A stretch of 64,000 nucleotides of DNA, from assembly GCA_023375785.1 (NCBI GenBank), contig SZWC01000843.1, forward strand, positions 35,135-99,134. The letters are read 5' to 3'. The stretch is from Penium margaritaceum. Taxonomy: Eukaryota; Streptophyta; Zygnematophyceae; Desmidiales; Peniaceae. The position numbers and the translations under genes are program-made. Shown here one piece after another: positions 33,076 to 43,711 of the stretch. A model generated the notes under the pieces. The model saw nothing but the letters and a program-made list of their open reading frames with translations, was not told where the DNA came from and did not search any database. Numbering within the stretch: the first letter of the stretch is position 1; every line of letters starts with the position of its first letter.

Positions 33076-35030
33076 AACAAAAGTAGAGCAAGTCCAAGAT
33101 AACTTGAGTAAGGTCAAGAAAACTAGCGTAAGGCCAAGACAATTGGAGCAAGTCCAAGACAAGTGGAGCAAGCCCAAGACACTTGGAGCAAGCCCAAGTC
33201 TATTGGAGCAAGGCCAAGACACCTAGAGCAAGCCCAAGACAACTAGAGCAAGCCCAAGAGAACTGGAGCAAGACAAAAACAAGTGCAGCAAGCCCAAGAA
33301 GAATGGAGCAAGCCCAAAACAAATGGGACAAGTCCAAGACAACTGGAACAAGCTCAAGACAACTGGAGCAAGTCCAAGACAAATAGAGCAAGGCCAAGAC
33401 AACTAGAGCAAGGCCAAGACAACTGGAGAAACCCCAAGACAACTGGAGCACGCCTAAGACAATTTGAGCAAGCCAAAGACAACTGAAGCAAGGCCAAGAC
33501 AACTGGAGGAGCAAGCCCAAGGAAACTGGAGTAAGCACACAAAAACTGGAGCAAGACAAAGAAAACTAGAGCAAGGCCAAGACAACTGGAGCAAGACCAA
33601 GACAACTGGGCCAGGCCCAAGACAAGTGGATAAAGCTCAAGACAAATGGAGCACGCCGAAGATTGCTGGAGCAAGGTCGAGCCAACTGGAGCAAGCCCAA
33701 GACAACTTGAGCAAGCGCAAGACAACTTGAGCAAGCCAAAGACAACTGGAGGAAGGCAAAGACAACTAGAGCAAGTCCATGTCAACTGTCACAAGTACAA
33801 GACAACTGGAGCAAGGCCAAGACAACTGCAGCAAGCCCAAAGCTACTGGAGAAAGCCCAAGAAAACTGGAACAATATCAAGATAACTGGAGCAAGGCGTA
33901 GACAATTGGAGCAAGCCCAAGATAACCTGAGCAAGCCGAAGAAAACTAGAGCAAGTCCAGGACAACTGTAGCAAGCCCAAGACTCCTCGAGCAAGCCCAA
34001 ATCTAGTGGAGCAAGGCCAAGAAAATTGGAGCAAGGCCAGGGTAACTGGATGAAACCCAAGAGAACTGGAGCAAGTCCAAAACAGCTGGAGAAAGGCCAA
34101 TACAACTGGAGCAATCCAAAGACATCTTGAGTAAGCCAAAGATAGCTAGAGCAAGGCCAAAATGACTTGAGCAAGACCAAGACAACTAGAGCAAGCCTAA
34201 AACAACTGGAGCAAGGCCAAGACAACTGGAGCAAGCCCAAGACAACTGGAACAATCGCAATACAATTGGAGAAATCCCAAGACAACTCGAGCAAGCCCAA
34301 GACAATTGGACCAAGCCCAAGACAACTCGAGCAAGGCAAAGACAACTGGAGCAAGGCAAAGACAACTGGAGTTAGCCAAAGGCAGCTGGTACAAGCCCAA
34401 GAAAACTGGAGCAAGTCCAGTACGACTAGAGCAAGGCCACGAAAACGGAAGAAAGCCCAAGACAACTGGAGAAAGCCCAAGACAATTGGAGGAAGGCCAA
34501 GAGAGTTGGAGCAAGGCCAAGAAAACTGGAGCAATCCCAAGACAACTGGAGCAAGCTCAAGACAACTCGAGCAAGCGCCGCACAAGTAGAGCAAGCCCAA
34601 GACAACTGGAGAAAGGCCAAGACAACTGGAGCAAGTCCAACACAACTGGAGCAAGCCCAAGACAACTGGAGCAAGCCTTAGACTATTGGAGCAAGCCTGA
34701 GTCAACTGGGGCAAGTCCAAGACAACTGGACCGAGGCCAAGACAACTAGAGCAAGGCCAAGACAACTTGAGCTAGCCGAGGAAAACTGGAGCAAGCACAA
34801 GACAATTGGAGCATGCCCAAGACAACTGGAGCAAGGCCAAGACAACTGGAGCAAGCCCAAGACAACTAGAGCAAGCCCAAGAAAACTGGAGCAAGGCAAA
34901 GACAACTGGAGCGAGCCCAAAAAAACTGGAGAAAGGCCAACACAACTTCAACAAGGCCAAGACAACAGGAGCAAGCCAAAGACAACTGGAGCAAGCCTAA
35001 GACAACTAGAGCAAGGCCAAGACAACTGGA

Positions 35031-36180
35031 GCATGCTCAATACAACTGGAGCAAGGCCAAGGCAACTAGAGTAATCATAAAACAATTGGAGCAAGGCCAA
35101 GACAACTAGAACAAGCCCAAGACAACTGTGGGAAGACCAAGACAACTTGAGCATGTCCAAGACAACTGGAGCAAGCCAAGGAAAACAGGAGCAGGCCCAA
35201 GTCACCGGGAGCAAGTTGAAGACAACAAGGACAAGGCCAAGACAACTCGAGCAAGGCCAAGACATCTGGAGCAAGTCCAAAACTACTGGCGCAAGCCCAA
35301 GACAACTGGAGCAAGCCCAAGAAAATCCGAGCAAGACCAAGACAACTGGAGCAAGCCCAAGACACCTGGAGCCAGCCCAAAACAACTAGAGCAAGGCCAA
35401 CAAAAATGGAGCAAGGCCAGGACAGCTGGAGCAAGCCCAAGACAACTGGAGGAAGCCCAAGACAACTCGAGCAAGTCCAAGACGACTGGAGCAATGCCAA
35501 TACAACTGGAGAAAGCCAAAGACAACTGGACTAAGCCAAAGATAACTGGAGCAAGGTCAAGACGACTGGAGCAAGGCCAAGACGGGTGGAGCAAGCCTAA
35601 TACAACTGGAGCAGAGCAAGGAAATTTGGAGCAAGCCCAAGATAACTGGAGCAAGCCCAAGACAAGTGGAGAAAGCCCCACACAAGTGGAGCAAACCTGA
35701 GACAAGTGGACCAAAGCCCAAGACAATAAGAGCAAGACCAAGACAATTGGAGCAAGCCCGAGACAAGTGGAGCACACCCACGACAACAGGAGCAAGCCAA
35801 AGACAACTGGAGCAAGATCAAGACAACGGGAGCAATCCCAAGATACCTGGAGCAAGCCCACAAGAACTGGAGCAAGGTGGAGACAACTGGAACAAGCCGA
35901 AGACAACTGGAGCAAGCCCACGACATATAGAGCAAGCCCAAGACAACTAGAGCAAGGCTTAAGACAACTGGGGCGAGGCCAAAACAACTTGAGCAAGGCC
36001 TAGACAACTGGAGCAAGGCCAAGACAGCAGGAGGAATCCCAAGACAACAAGAGCAACGCCAAGACAACTTGAGCAATCCCAAGATAACTGGAGCAAGCTC
36101 TAGACAACTGGAGCAAGCCCAAGACAACTTGAGCAAGACCAAAACAACTGAAACACGCCCAAGACAACTGGAGAATGGCC
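35031..36180 (+). repeat. Higher-order repeat marker block, copy 4
   Basis: GCATGCTCAATACAACTGG 35031; TAATCATAAAACAATT 35072; GCAATGCCAAT 35491; GATAACTGGAGCAAGCTCTAG 36083 region; GAGAATGGCC 36171. Confidence 0.88.
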
Positions 36181-37355
36181 AAGAAAACTAGAGCGATTCC
36201 AAGACAACTGGAGCAAGCCCAAGACAACTGGAGCAAGCTTTAGACAACTTCAGGAAGCCCGAGTCAACTGGAGCAAGTCCAAGACAACTCGAGCAATGCC
36301 AAGACAACTAGTGCAAGACCAAGACAATTGGAGCAAACCCAAGACGCGTGGAGCAAGCCCAAGATAATTGGAGCAAGCCCAAGACAACTGGAGCAAGGCC
36401 AATACAACTAGACCAAGCCTTAGACAAGTGGAGGAAGCCCGATTCAACTGGAGCAAGTCCAAGACAAATGGAGCAAGGCCAAGACAACTAGAGCAAGGCC
36501 AAGACAACTGGAGAAAGCCCAAGACAACTAGAGAAAGCCTAAGACAATTGGAGTAAGCCAAAGACAACTGAAGCAAGGCCAACAAAACTCGAGCAAGGCC
36601 AAGACAACTGGAGCAAGCCAAAGACAACTGCAGCAAGACCATGACAACTGGGGCAGGCTCAAGACAACTGGAGTAAGCTGAAGACAACTGGAGCAAGTCC
36701 AAGACAACTGGAGCAAGCCCAAGACAACATGAGCAAGCCCAAGACAACTTGAGCAAGGCAAAGAAAAGTGGAGCAAGTCAATGTCAACTGGAGCAAGTCC
36801 AAGACAAATGGAGCAAGGCTAAGACAAATAGATCAAGGCCAAGACAATTGCAGCAAGCCCAAAGCTACTGGAGAAAGCCCATGAGAACTGGAGCAAGCCC
36901 ATGAAAACTGGAGCAAGGCTAAGAAAACTAGAGCAAGCCCAAGACATCTGGAGCAAGCTGAAGAAAACCAAAGCAAGGCCAAGACAAGTGGAGCAAGCCC
37001 AAGACACCTGGAGGAAACCCAAGACAACTGGAGCAGGTCGAAGAAAGCTGGAGAAAGGCCAATACAACTGGAGGAAGCCAAAGGCAGCTTGAGTAAGCCA
37101 AAGATAACTGGAGCAAGGCCAGGACGACTGGAGCAAGACCAAGACAACTGGAGCAAGCGTAATACAACTGGAGCAAGGCCAAGACAACTGGAGCAAGCCC
37201 AAGACAATTGGGGCAATCACAAGACAAGTGGAGAAAGCCCAAGACAACTAGAGCAAGCCCAAGTGAATTGGATCAAGCCCAAGAAAACTCGAGCAAAGCC
37301 AAGACAACTTGAGGAAGGCAAAGACAAGTGGAGGAAGGCAAAGACAACTGGAGCT

Positions 37356-38340
37356 TGTCAGAAACTGGACCCCGGTTGGAAGCAGTTCCAATGTGTCCTG
37401 ACTGGTTGTCTTCGTTCATGGCTAGTTTTGTGCGGGTTCTGAGTCTAAGCGTGAGCTTTCCGGTTGCCTCATGCTATGTTTCTAGCAGTTGAAGAAAAAT
37501 GCGAGACAGTCACTTTTGCGAAGGGAAGAACGTGATTTTCCATTAATTGTTGAACATAGATGTGATTTGAACATTTCTAGGGCTAGTCATGAGCCCTCCA
37601 ACGCACCAAACCGTGCGCGATTCCGATCACCATAGCTCCCACTACGTCATCCAAAGCACAACACCCCAAATCAGCCGCTCAGTCGGCAACGCGCATCACG
37701 TCGCCCGCCAAGGCGCCTTCACACATCAAGGACCCATGAAAACGCCATTCCGAAGGCGCAGATGTCCCTATGCGTAGTGGCAGTGCCCCTTGCCCCATTT
37801 GGGTCTGTTTTGATGAGTTAATCATCGAGTTTGGTGATGGGGATTGATGTGGGTCGAAACCTGTTCGCGGACCTCCAGTCGGAATTTTGACCAAGTCCTC
37901 GAGTAACAAACTACATTCCTGAGTTTTGGACTCCGAGCCAGGATTTTGGCTGAGTCCCTCAGTAACAAACTGCACTCCTGAAATCCGGCAGATCATCCAC
38001 TGGACGCCTCGGCAGACCTTCCGGAGCAAAATCCACAGATGGCATTTTGTTACTCGTTCCGGTCGATTATTCACCGGAAGTCGAACCACGGCCGGCTCCC
38101 AGAACCGCCGCGTACACCCCAACTTTGGAAGCCCATATCTCCCTCGTTACTAGTCCGATTCTAGTGAAACAACTTCCACCGGATTCAACAACTCGTCAAC
38201 ATTTAGGCGCAATCCTTCATTTTAGGATCCCAATAATCATCGAGTCACCAGGTCCATCGACAAGGAATTTCCTCTCTTTGGTGGCTCGTCGGCGCTTCCC
38301 GGTACCGCACATGGACATACAGAGGGTTAAATATACAACA
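37356..38340 (-). repeat. Copia-C 3' LTR (985 bp)
   Basis: Plus-strand ends TGTCAG and TACAACA. Nearly the same length as the partner at 42726-43711. On the minus strand it is preceded by a polypurine tract (ATGGGGAGAA). Confidence 0.9.
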
Positions 38341-38352
38341 TTCTCCCCATTG
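38341..38352 (-). other. Polypurine tract of Copia-C
   Basis: Minus strand AATGGGGAGAA ends directly at the LTR start (TGTTGTAT). Confidence 0.7.
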
Positions 38353-38383
38353 CACCTGCCATGCCCGCTGCTCCTGCCTGCTC

Positions 38384-40372
38384 TCACTCATCTTCCGCTG
38401 CGCTGTCCAACCCATCATAGCTGGTCATCCCAAGTCCGGCCAGGCTCAATGCGTGCCGGTCCACGGGTTGCGCTTTGGTCAAGCAATCCGCAAGCATGTT
38501 GTGCGTGCTGCAGTGTTGCAGCACCAGCTGTCCCTTTTCAACCATGTCCCGTGCGTAATGATAATGCACGTCAATGTACTTTGTCCTCTCATGCGGCGTC
38601 GGGTTATTGGTCAGCGAGAATGAGCCGATGTTGTCCTCTTGCACTCGTTGCGGTACGCCCAGATCCCCCAGCAACCTGCGGAGCCACACCACCTCCTTGA
38701 CCACCTCGGCTAGCATGATGTACTCTGCTTCCATTGTGGAGGTGGTGACGCAGTCTTGCTTTTTGTTGCACCACGAGACCGTTGCATCAGCAAGGAAGAA
38801 CACGTAGCCGGATGTAGACTTCCGCTTGTCCACATTGTCAGCGTAGTCTGCATCCGTGTAGCAGACCAGACACAAAGGGTCCGCCAGCCCCTTGCCGTCG
38901 AACCTCAAGCACGCATGCCGCGTCGCCTGGAGGTAGCGGAGGATGTGCTTGATGGCCTGCCAGTGTAGCGGCCCTGGATCAGCCACGTACCTGCTCACTT
39001 GAACCACCCCGTAGGCCAGGTCTGGTCGAGTCGCCACCATGGCATACATGAGGCTGCCCATCGCCGATTGGTAGGGCACCCTTACCATATCCTCCCTCTC
39101 TTCTTTTGTCTGCGGCGCCATTGCCGCACTCAGTTCACAGGTCGTGAAGACTGGACTGCCAACTGGTTTGCAGTCCTCCATGCTGGCCTGTCCCAGCTCA
39201 AGCGTACGCGCCCTCCGGTTCCGCGTAATGCTCACCCCCAGGTTGTACTCCAGCTCCCCCATGTCCGACATCCGGAATCTGCTGCTTAGCTACTCTTTGA
39301 GCTGCTATAGGCTCGACAAATCTGTCAAGTACACAATCAGGTCATCCACATAGAGTGCAACAATCTGATGGAGCTGTTTGTCGCGCTGCATGTACACGCT
39401 GTGATCTGCCTCACTGCGCTTGAAGCCGAGTTGTGCCATGAAGCTGTCCATCTGTTGGTACCAGCATCTGGGCGATTGTTTTAGCCCGTACAAGGACTTC
39501 CACAGCTTGCACACCTTACCCTCCGGTGCCTCCACCCCATCCGGTACCTCCATGTAGATCTCTTTGTCTACGATGCCGTTGAGGAAGGCCGTCTTTACGT
39601 CCATTTGGTGGAGCTCCATGTCCTTCGCAGCTGCCACCACAAGGATCGCCCGGATGCTTGTGAACTTGGCAACGGGAGCAAACGTCTCATCGTAGTGCTC
39701 CCCCTTACGCTGTGCGTAACGTTTTGCCACCAGCCGCACCTTGTACTTGTCAACCACATCTTCCTTTGTGCACTTGCTCTTGAAGACCCACTTTGGTGCG
39801 ATGACCTTAGGATCTTTCGGCTTGTCAACCAGCTCCCACGTATCATTTTCCGTGATAGACGCCAGCTCAGATTTGATGGCTGCGTCCCATTGATCCCTTT
39901 CAGGCCACACAAGCGCCTCTCGTATGGTAGTCGGCTCCGTTGATGCAGCCAGCATGCACGGCATCATGCCAATCCATCGACCAGGGCTTGCATCGAAGCG
40001 CTTCCCCGCTTTTTGCTGCCTCCTGCTGCGGCACGGTAGTTTTGGTGGCGCATCGTTGCTCTGCTGCGATCCCTTCAACTGAGCACGCTCCGGTTCATCA
40101 TCGACCGGATGGCTCCCCGAGGATCTCTCCCGCTCCGGCAAAACATCGCCCAGATGGCTGGCGCGTCCAGTGGATTTTCCACCAACGCCCGTTGCACACT
40201 CTGCCAGGAGTGCGCGCCTTGGCACCCTTGGTGCATCATCCGCTGGATCCTTCCGGTGGGTTTCTTCATCAGCTTGATCGTCATCAGAGTCCTTCACTTT
40301 GGCTCCCACCGCTGGTGCACCGTCGCGCTCTGATGTCGCATCCTCAACTTCGGCATCCGTCGGCTCCTTCAC
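38384..40372 (-). pseudogene. Copia-C reverse transcriptase and RNase H region
   Basis: Seen: RT motifs APKWVFKSKCTKED, YDETFAPVAKFTSI, HQMDVKTAFLNG and LYVDDLIV (YVDD near 39340). The spacer carries LARPDLAYG-like wording (VATRPDLAYGVVQVSRY). RNase H motifs are YTDADYADNVDKRKSTSGY, TMEAEYIMLAEV and KYIDVHYHYARD. Upstream is a variable acidic linker rich in D/E/P. Fossil. Confidence 0.9.
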
Positions 40373-40448
40373 CTAGTCAAGGAGCTGGAACCACTCCCCT
40401 GTCTTTGGGGAGTCCACCACGCCCACGTCGTAGCTGTTTGATGTAGCT

Positions 40449-41820
40449 CTACTGCTCGTCAAACTCGACATTTGAGCTGCGGATTACCTCCCCCTTGCAC
40501 ATGTCGTAGAGCCAGTACGCCTTATGCGTGCTCTCAAAGCCAAGGAAGAGATGCGAATTTGCCCATCGCTCCAGCTTGCTGTTGCGCCTCTGCGCAGCGC
40601 GCACCATCGCGTGCGCCTTGCACCCGAATACTTTCAGGTGTGCCACACTTGGCTTGCGCTCGCTCCAAACCTCCTGCGGCGTCTTCCAGCTGCTCTTCCC
40701 CTTCAGCACCGCTGTTGGAGTGAGGTTGATGGTGTAGCTCGCCGTACGCACAGCTTTCGCCAAGAAGCTTCGCGGCAATTCCACATCCACCAACATGGTC
40801 CGTACCATGTTCAGCAACGTCTGGTTTGCCCGCTCCGCCACGCCATTTGACTGAGGCAAATACGGCGTAGTTTGTTGCCATTTTATGCCCTGCTGCTTCA
40901 TCCACCCGCTACAGCCCACATACTCTCTGCCGTTGTCGCTGCGTAGTGCTCTGACCTTCCGGCCAGTCTGCCTCTCCACCGCGGCGACATTCTCTTTTAG
41001 CCGGTCCAGGACCTCCCCTTTCCGCTTCATGAAGTATACAAAGAGTATTCTGCTGTACTCATCTATGAAGGTGATGAAGTAACGCGTGCCGCTCTTTGAC
41101 GCCGTCTTGAATGGTCCACACACATCGTTGTGCACGACCTCTAGCAGGTCCAAGGCGCGATTCACGTTCTCGTTGAACGGTTTGCGCCGTGCCTTACCCA
41201 AAATGCAAGGCTCACACTTTTTGTGTACTGCTGCATCTGTCACCTCTTCTGTAGCGTTGATGACGAGGTCACGTACCAGCTCGCGCTTTGCCATCTCCTT
41301 CACGGCTGCGGCTGAGGAATGCCCTAGTCATTGGTGCCAGAGCTCCAGATCATCTCCCCCTCCCTTGGCTAGGTTGACGGTGCGTTCCTGCAAGTCTGCT
41401 GAATCTATCATCGCGGGGATCACCTTTGTCTCCACAATGTAGATTCCTCCCTTGCACTTAGCCTCCAGCACGGTCTTGCCGCCACCGTCCTTCCGCACGA
41501 CTGCCCCTCTTCTCTTGAAGATCACCTTGTACCCCGTCAGTCAGGCGGCTCACACTTAGGATGTCAGCCAAGCCAGGTACGTGCTGCACGTTCTTGATCA
41601 CGCACTGCACCCGCTTCCCACCAACCACCACCTCCACGTCCACGTCTCCTTGGCCAGCCGTGGGCTCGACCTTGTCGTTCGCGACCACCATGGACTTGCT
41701 GGACTTGGTGTAGCTCATGAACCCGACCTTCTCCACCTGGGTGTACTCCTCAGCTCCGGAGTCAAGGCATCGCCGGTTAGCCTTCTTGAGGTAGTGGTTC
41801 TGATTGCTGTTGAGGAGCAC
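40449..41820 (-). pseudogene. Copia-C protease and integrase region
   Basis: Seen: a protease segment with CLDSGAEEYT near 41765, then LSVSRLTD. The zinc-binding pre-integrase part ends CEPCILGKARRKPF. The integrase core has VVHNDVCGPF, FITFIDEYSR, ALRSDNGREY and TPYLPQSNGVAERANQTLLNMVRTML. The C-terminal part has FLGFESTHKAYWLYD. Catalytic-type residues HND..., SDN and E are visible. Fossil. Confidence 0.9.
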
Positions 41821-41850
41821 ACTCTTGCCTTTGGCATCCTTGCCGCTGGC

Positions 41851-42601
41851 CTACGCCTCCTCGGTGCACTCACGGGCCCAGTGGCCCTCCTTGCCGCAGT
41901 TGCGGTACGCACCCTTCTTGGCGCCCTTCTTGTCACCGCCATGTCCGCCACCTCCCTTGCCCCCATTTCTGCCACCACGCATTCTGGTGACGAGGACCGA
42001 TGAGGAAGACGAGGACTCCCCGCAGCTCCGTCGCTGCGCCTCATTGCGGATGTACTCTGCGACCGCACCATAGGTGAGCTTGTCCTCTGCCCATCCTGCC
42101 AAGACTGTGATGAAAGGGCTCCAACTATCAGGAAGGGTCGTGAGGACGGCCATCGCATGCATCTGCGTATCGATCTTCCACCCCATGTTGTTGTACTTTG
42201 AGACGAGCGACTCGATCTGCCGCATGGCGGTGATGACATCATCTCCCTTCTTGATTCTCACCGTCAGGAGTCACTTCATTGCAAAGATTTTGTTTGCCAC
42301 CGACTTGGATTGATGAATGGTGCAGAGTTTTTGCCAAGCCTCACCTGCCAGCTTGCAGCCTTGAGTAGCCCCACTCTGACTCAGCCGTCCCGGACACCAG
42401 CAGCATGAGCAACTCCGTGTTCTTCTTTGCGAAGGCCTCCTTCTACGCTTCCGTCGCTGTCGCTTCGTCGAGGTCTTCGGTTCCCAACATGACCTGCAAC
42501 ACACCCTTATGCGCGAGGTGGATCTTGAAGTGCCACCTCCATATCCCAAAGCCAGGGCCGCCCGCATACTTGTGGATGGCCTGCGTCTCCTTCTGCGCCA
42601 T
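41851..42601 (-). pseudogene. Copia-C gag region
   Basis: Seen: a probable start codon at 42601 (MAQKETQA on the minus strand). The gag core has SLVSKYNNMGWKIDTQMHAMAVL and VLAGWAEDKLTYGAVAEYIRN. A Gly/Lys-rich linker and a zinc knuckle, NCGKEGHWAREC (about 41870-41910), follow. Fossil. Confidence 0.85.
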
Positions 42602-42708
42602 TGCGCAGTCTTCAACTATGGGACCTCAGAGTTTGACGGCGATGTCTTCCCCGACGACAATCCCGTTCGCCGGGAAAGCCGTGAGTGATGTGTAGACTGG
42701 TCAGGGCT

Positions 42709-42723
42709 GTGGGCCCATAACCC
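42709..42723 (-). other. Primer-binding site of Copia-C (half-tRNA type)
   Basis: Minus strand GGGTTATGGGCCCAC, two bases after the LTR end. A 15-nt complement to the initiator tRNA-Met anticodon region. Confidence 0.8.
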
Positions 42724-42725
42724 TT

Positions 42726-43711
42726 TGTCAGAAACTGGCCCCCGGGTGGAGGCACTTCCAACGTGTCCTGACTGGTCTTCTGCATTCACGGCTACTTTTG
42801 TGCGGGTTCTGAGTCTAAGCGTGAGCTTTCCGGTCGTCTCACGCTATTTTTCTGGCAGTTGAAGACAAATGCGAGACAGTCACTTTTGCGAAGGAAAGAA
42901 CGTGATTTTCCATTATTTTTTGAACATGGATATGGTCCAAAACATTTGTAGGGCTAGTCATGAGCTCTCCAACGCACCAAACCGTGCGCGATTCGGATCA
43001 TCGTAGCTCTCGCTATGTCATCCAAAGCGCAGCACCCAAAATCAGCCGCTCAGTCCGCGGCGTGCACCACGTCGCCCGCTGAGGCACCCTCACACATCAA
43101 GGACCCATCAAAACGCCATTCCGAAGGCGCAGATGTCCCTATGCGTAGTGGCGGCACCCCTCGCGCCTTTGGGGTCTGTTTCAATGAGTTAATCATCGCG
43201 TTTGGTGATGGGCATTGATGTGGGTCGAAACCTGTCCGCGGACCTCCTGTCGGAATTTTGACAAAGTCCTTGAGTAACAAACTGTAATACTAGGTTTCGG
43301 ACTCCAAGCCAGGATTTTGGCTAGGTCCCTCAGTAACAAACTGCACTCCTGAATTCCGGCGGATTATCCACCGGACGCCTTGGCAGACCTTCCGGAGCAA
43401 AATCCCCAGATGGCATTTTGGTGCTTGTTCCAGCCGATTATTTACCGGAAGTCAAACCGCGGACGGCTCCCAGAACAGCCGCGCACACCCCAAATTTGGA
43501 AGCCCATATCTACGTCGTTACTAGTCCGATTCCGGTGAAACAGCTTCCACCGGGTTCAGCAACTCGTGCACATGTAGGGGCAATCCTCCATTTTAGGATC
43601 CTAGCAATCATTGTGTCGCCAGATCTGTCGACAAGGAATTTCCTCTCTCTGGCGGCTTGTCGGCGCCTCCTGGCACCGCACTTGGGCATGCACACGGGCA
43701 AATCTACAACA
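42726..43711 (-). repeat. Copia-C 5' LTR (986 bp)
   Basis: Same ends as the 3' copy (TGTCAG / TACAACA). The satellite resumes right after it with TAGCTAGTCCAAGACAACTG. Confidence 0.9.

Larger units (their letters stand above)
31528..37355 (+). repeat. 20-bp satellite array, segment 3
   Basis: About 290 units, same orientation. It holds two successive higher-order marker blocks (copies 3 and 4) 2978 bp apart with no transposon between them. Confidence 0.97.
37356..43711 (-). mobile_element. Copia-C: Ty1/copia LTR retrotransposon, fossil, both LTRs present
   Basis: Minus-strand order: LTR (42726-43711), half-tRNA PBS, gag, protease, integrase, RT, RNase H, polypurine tract, LTR (37356-38340). 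It lies inside the satellite. The flanks GAGCT (37351-37355) and TAGCT (43712-43716) look like a 5-bp target duplication with one change. The LTRs differ at roughly one base in ten over the first 245 bp, so it is much older than A. It is broken, with perhaps half a dozen breaks. Confidence 0.93.

Noticed and set aside
43160-43235. tRNA-like module in the Copia-C LTR (GGGTCGAAACC as B box)
   Set aside because: No convincing A box, and the orientation is opposite to the element, so it is not counted with the other three.
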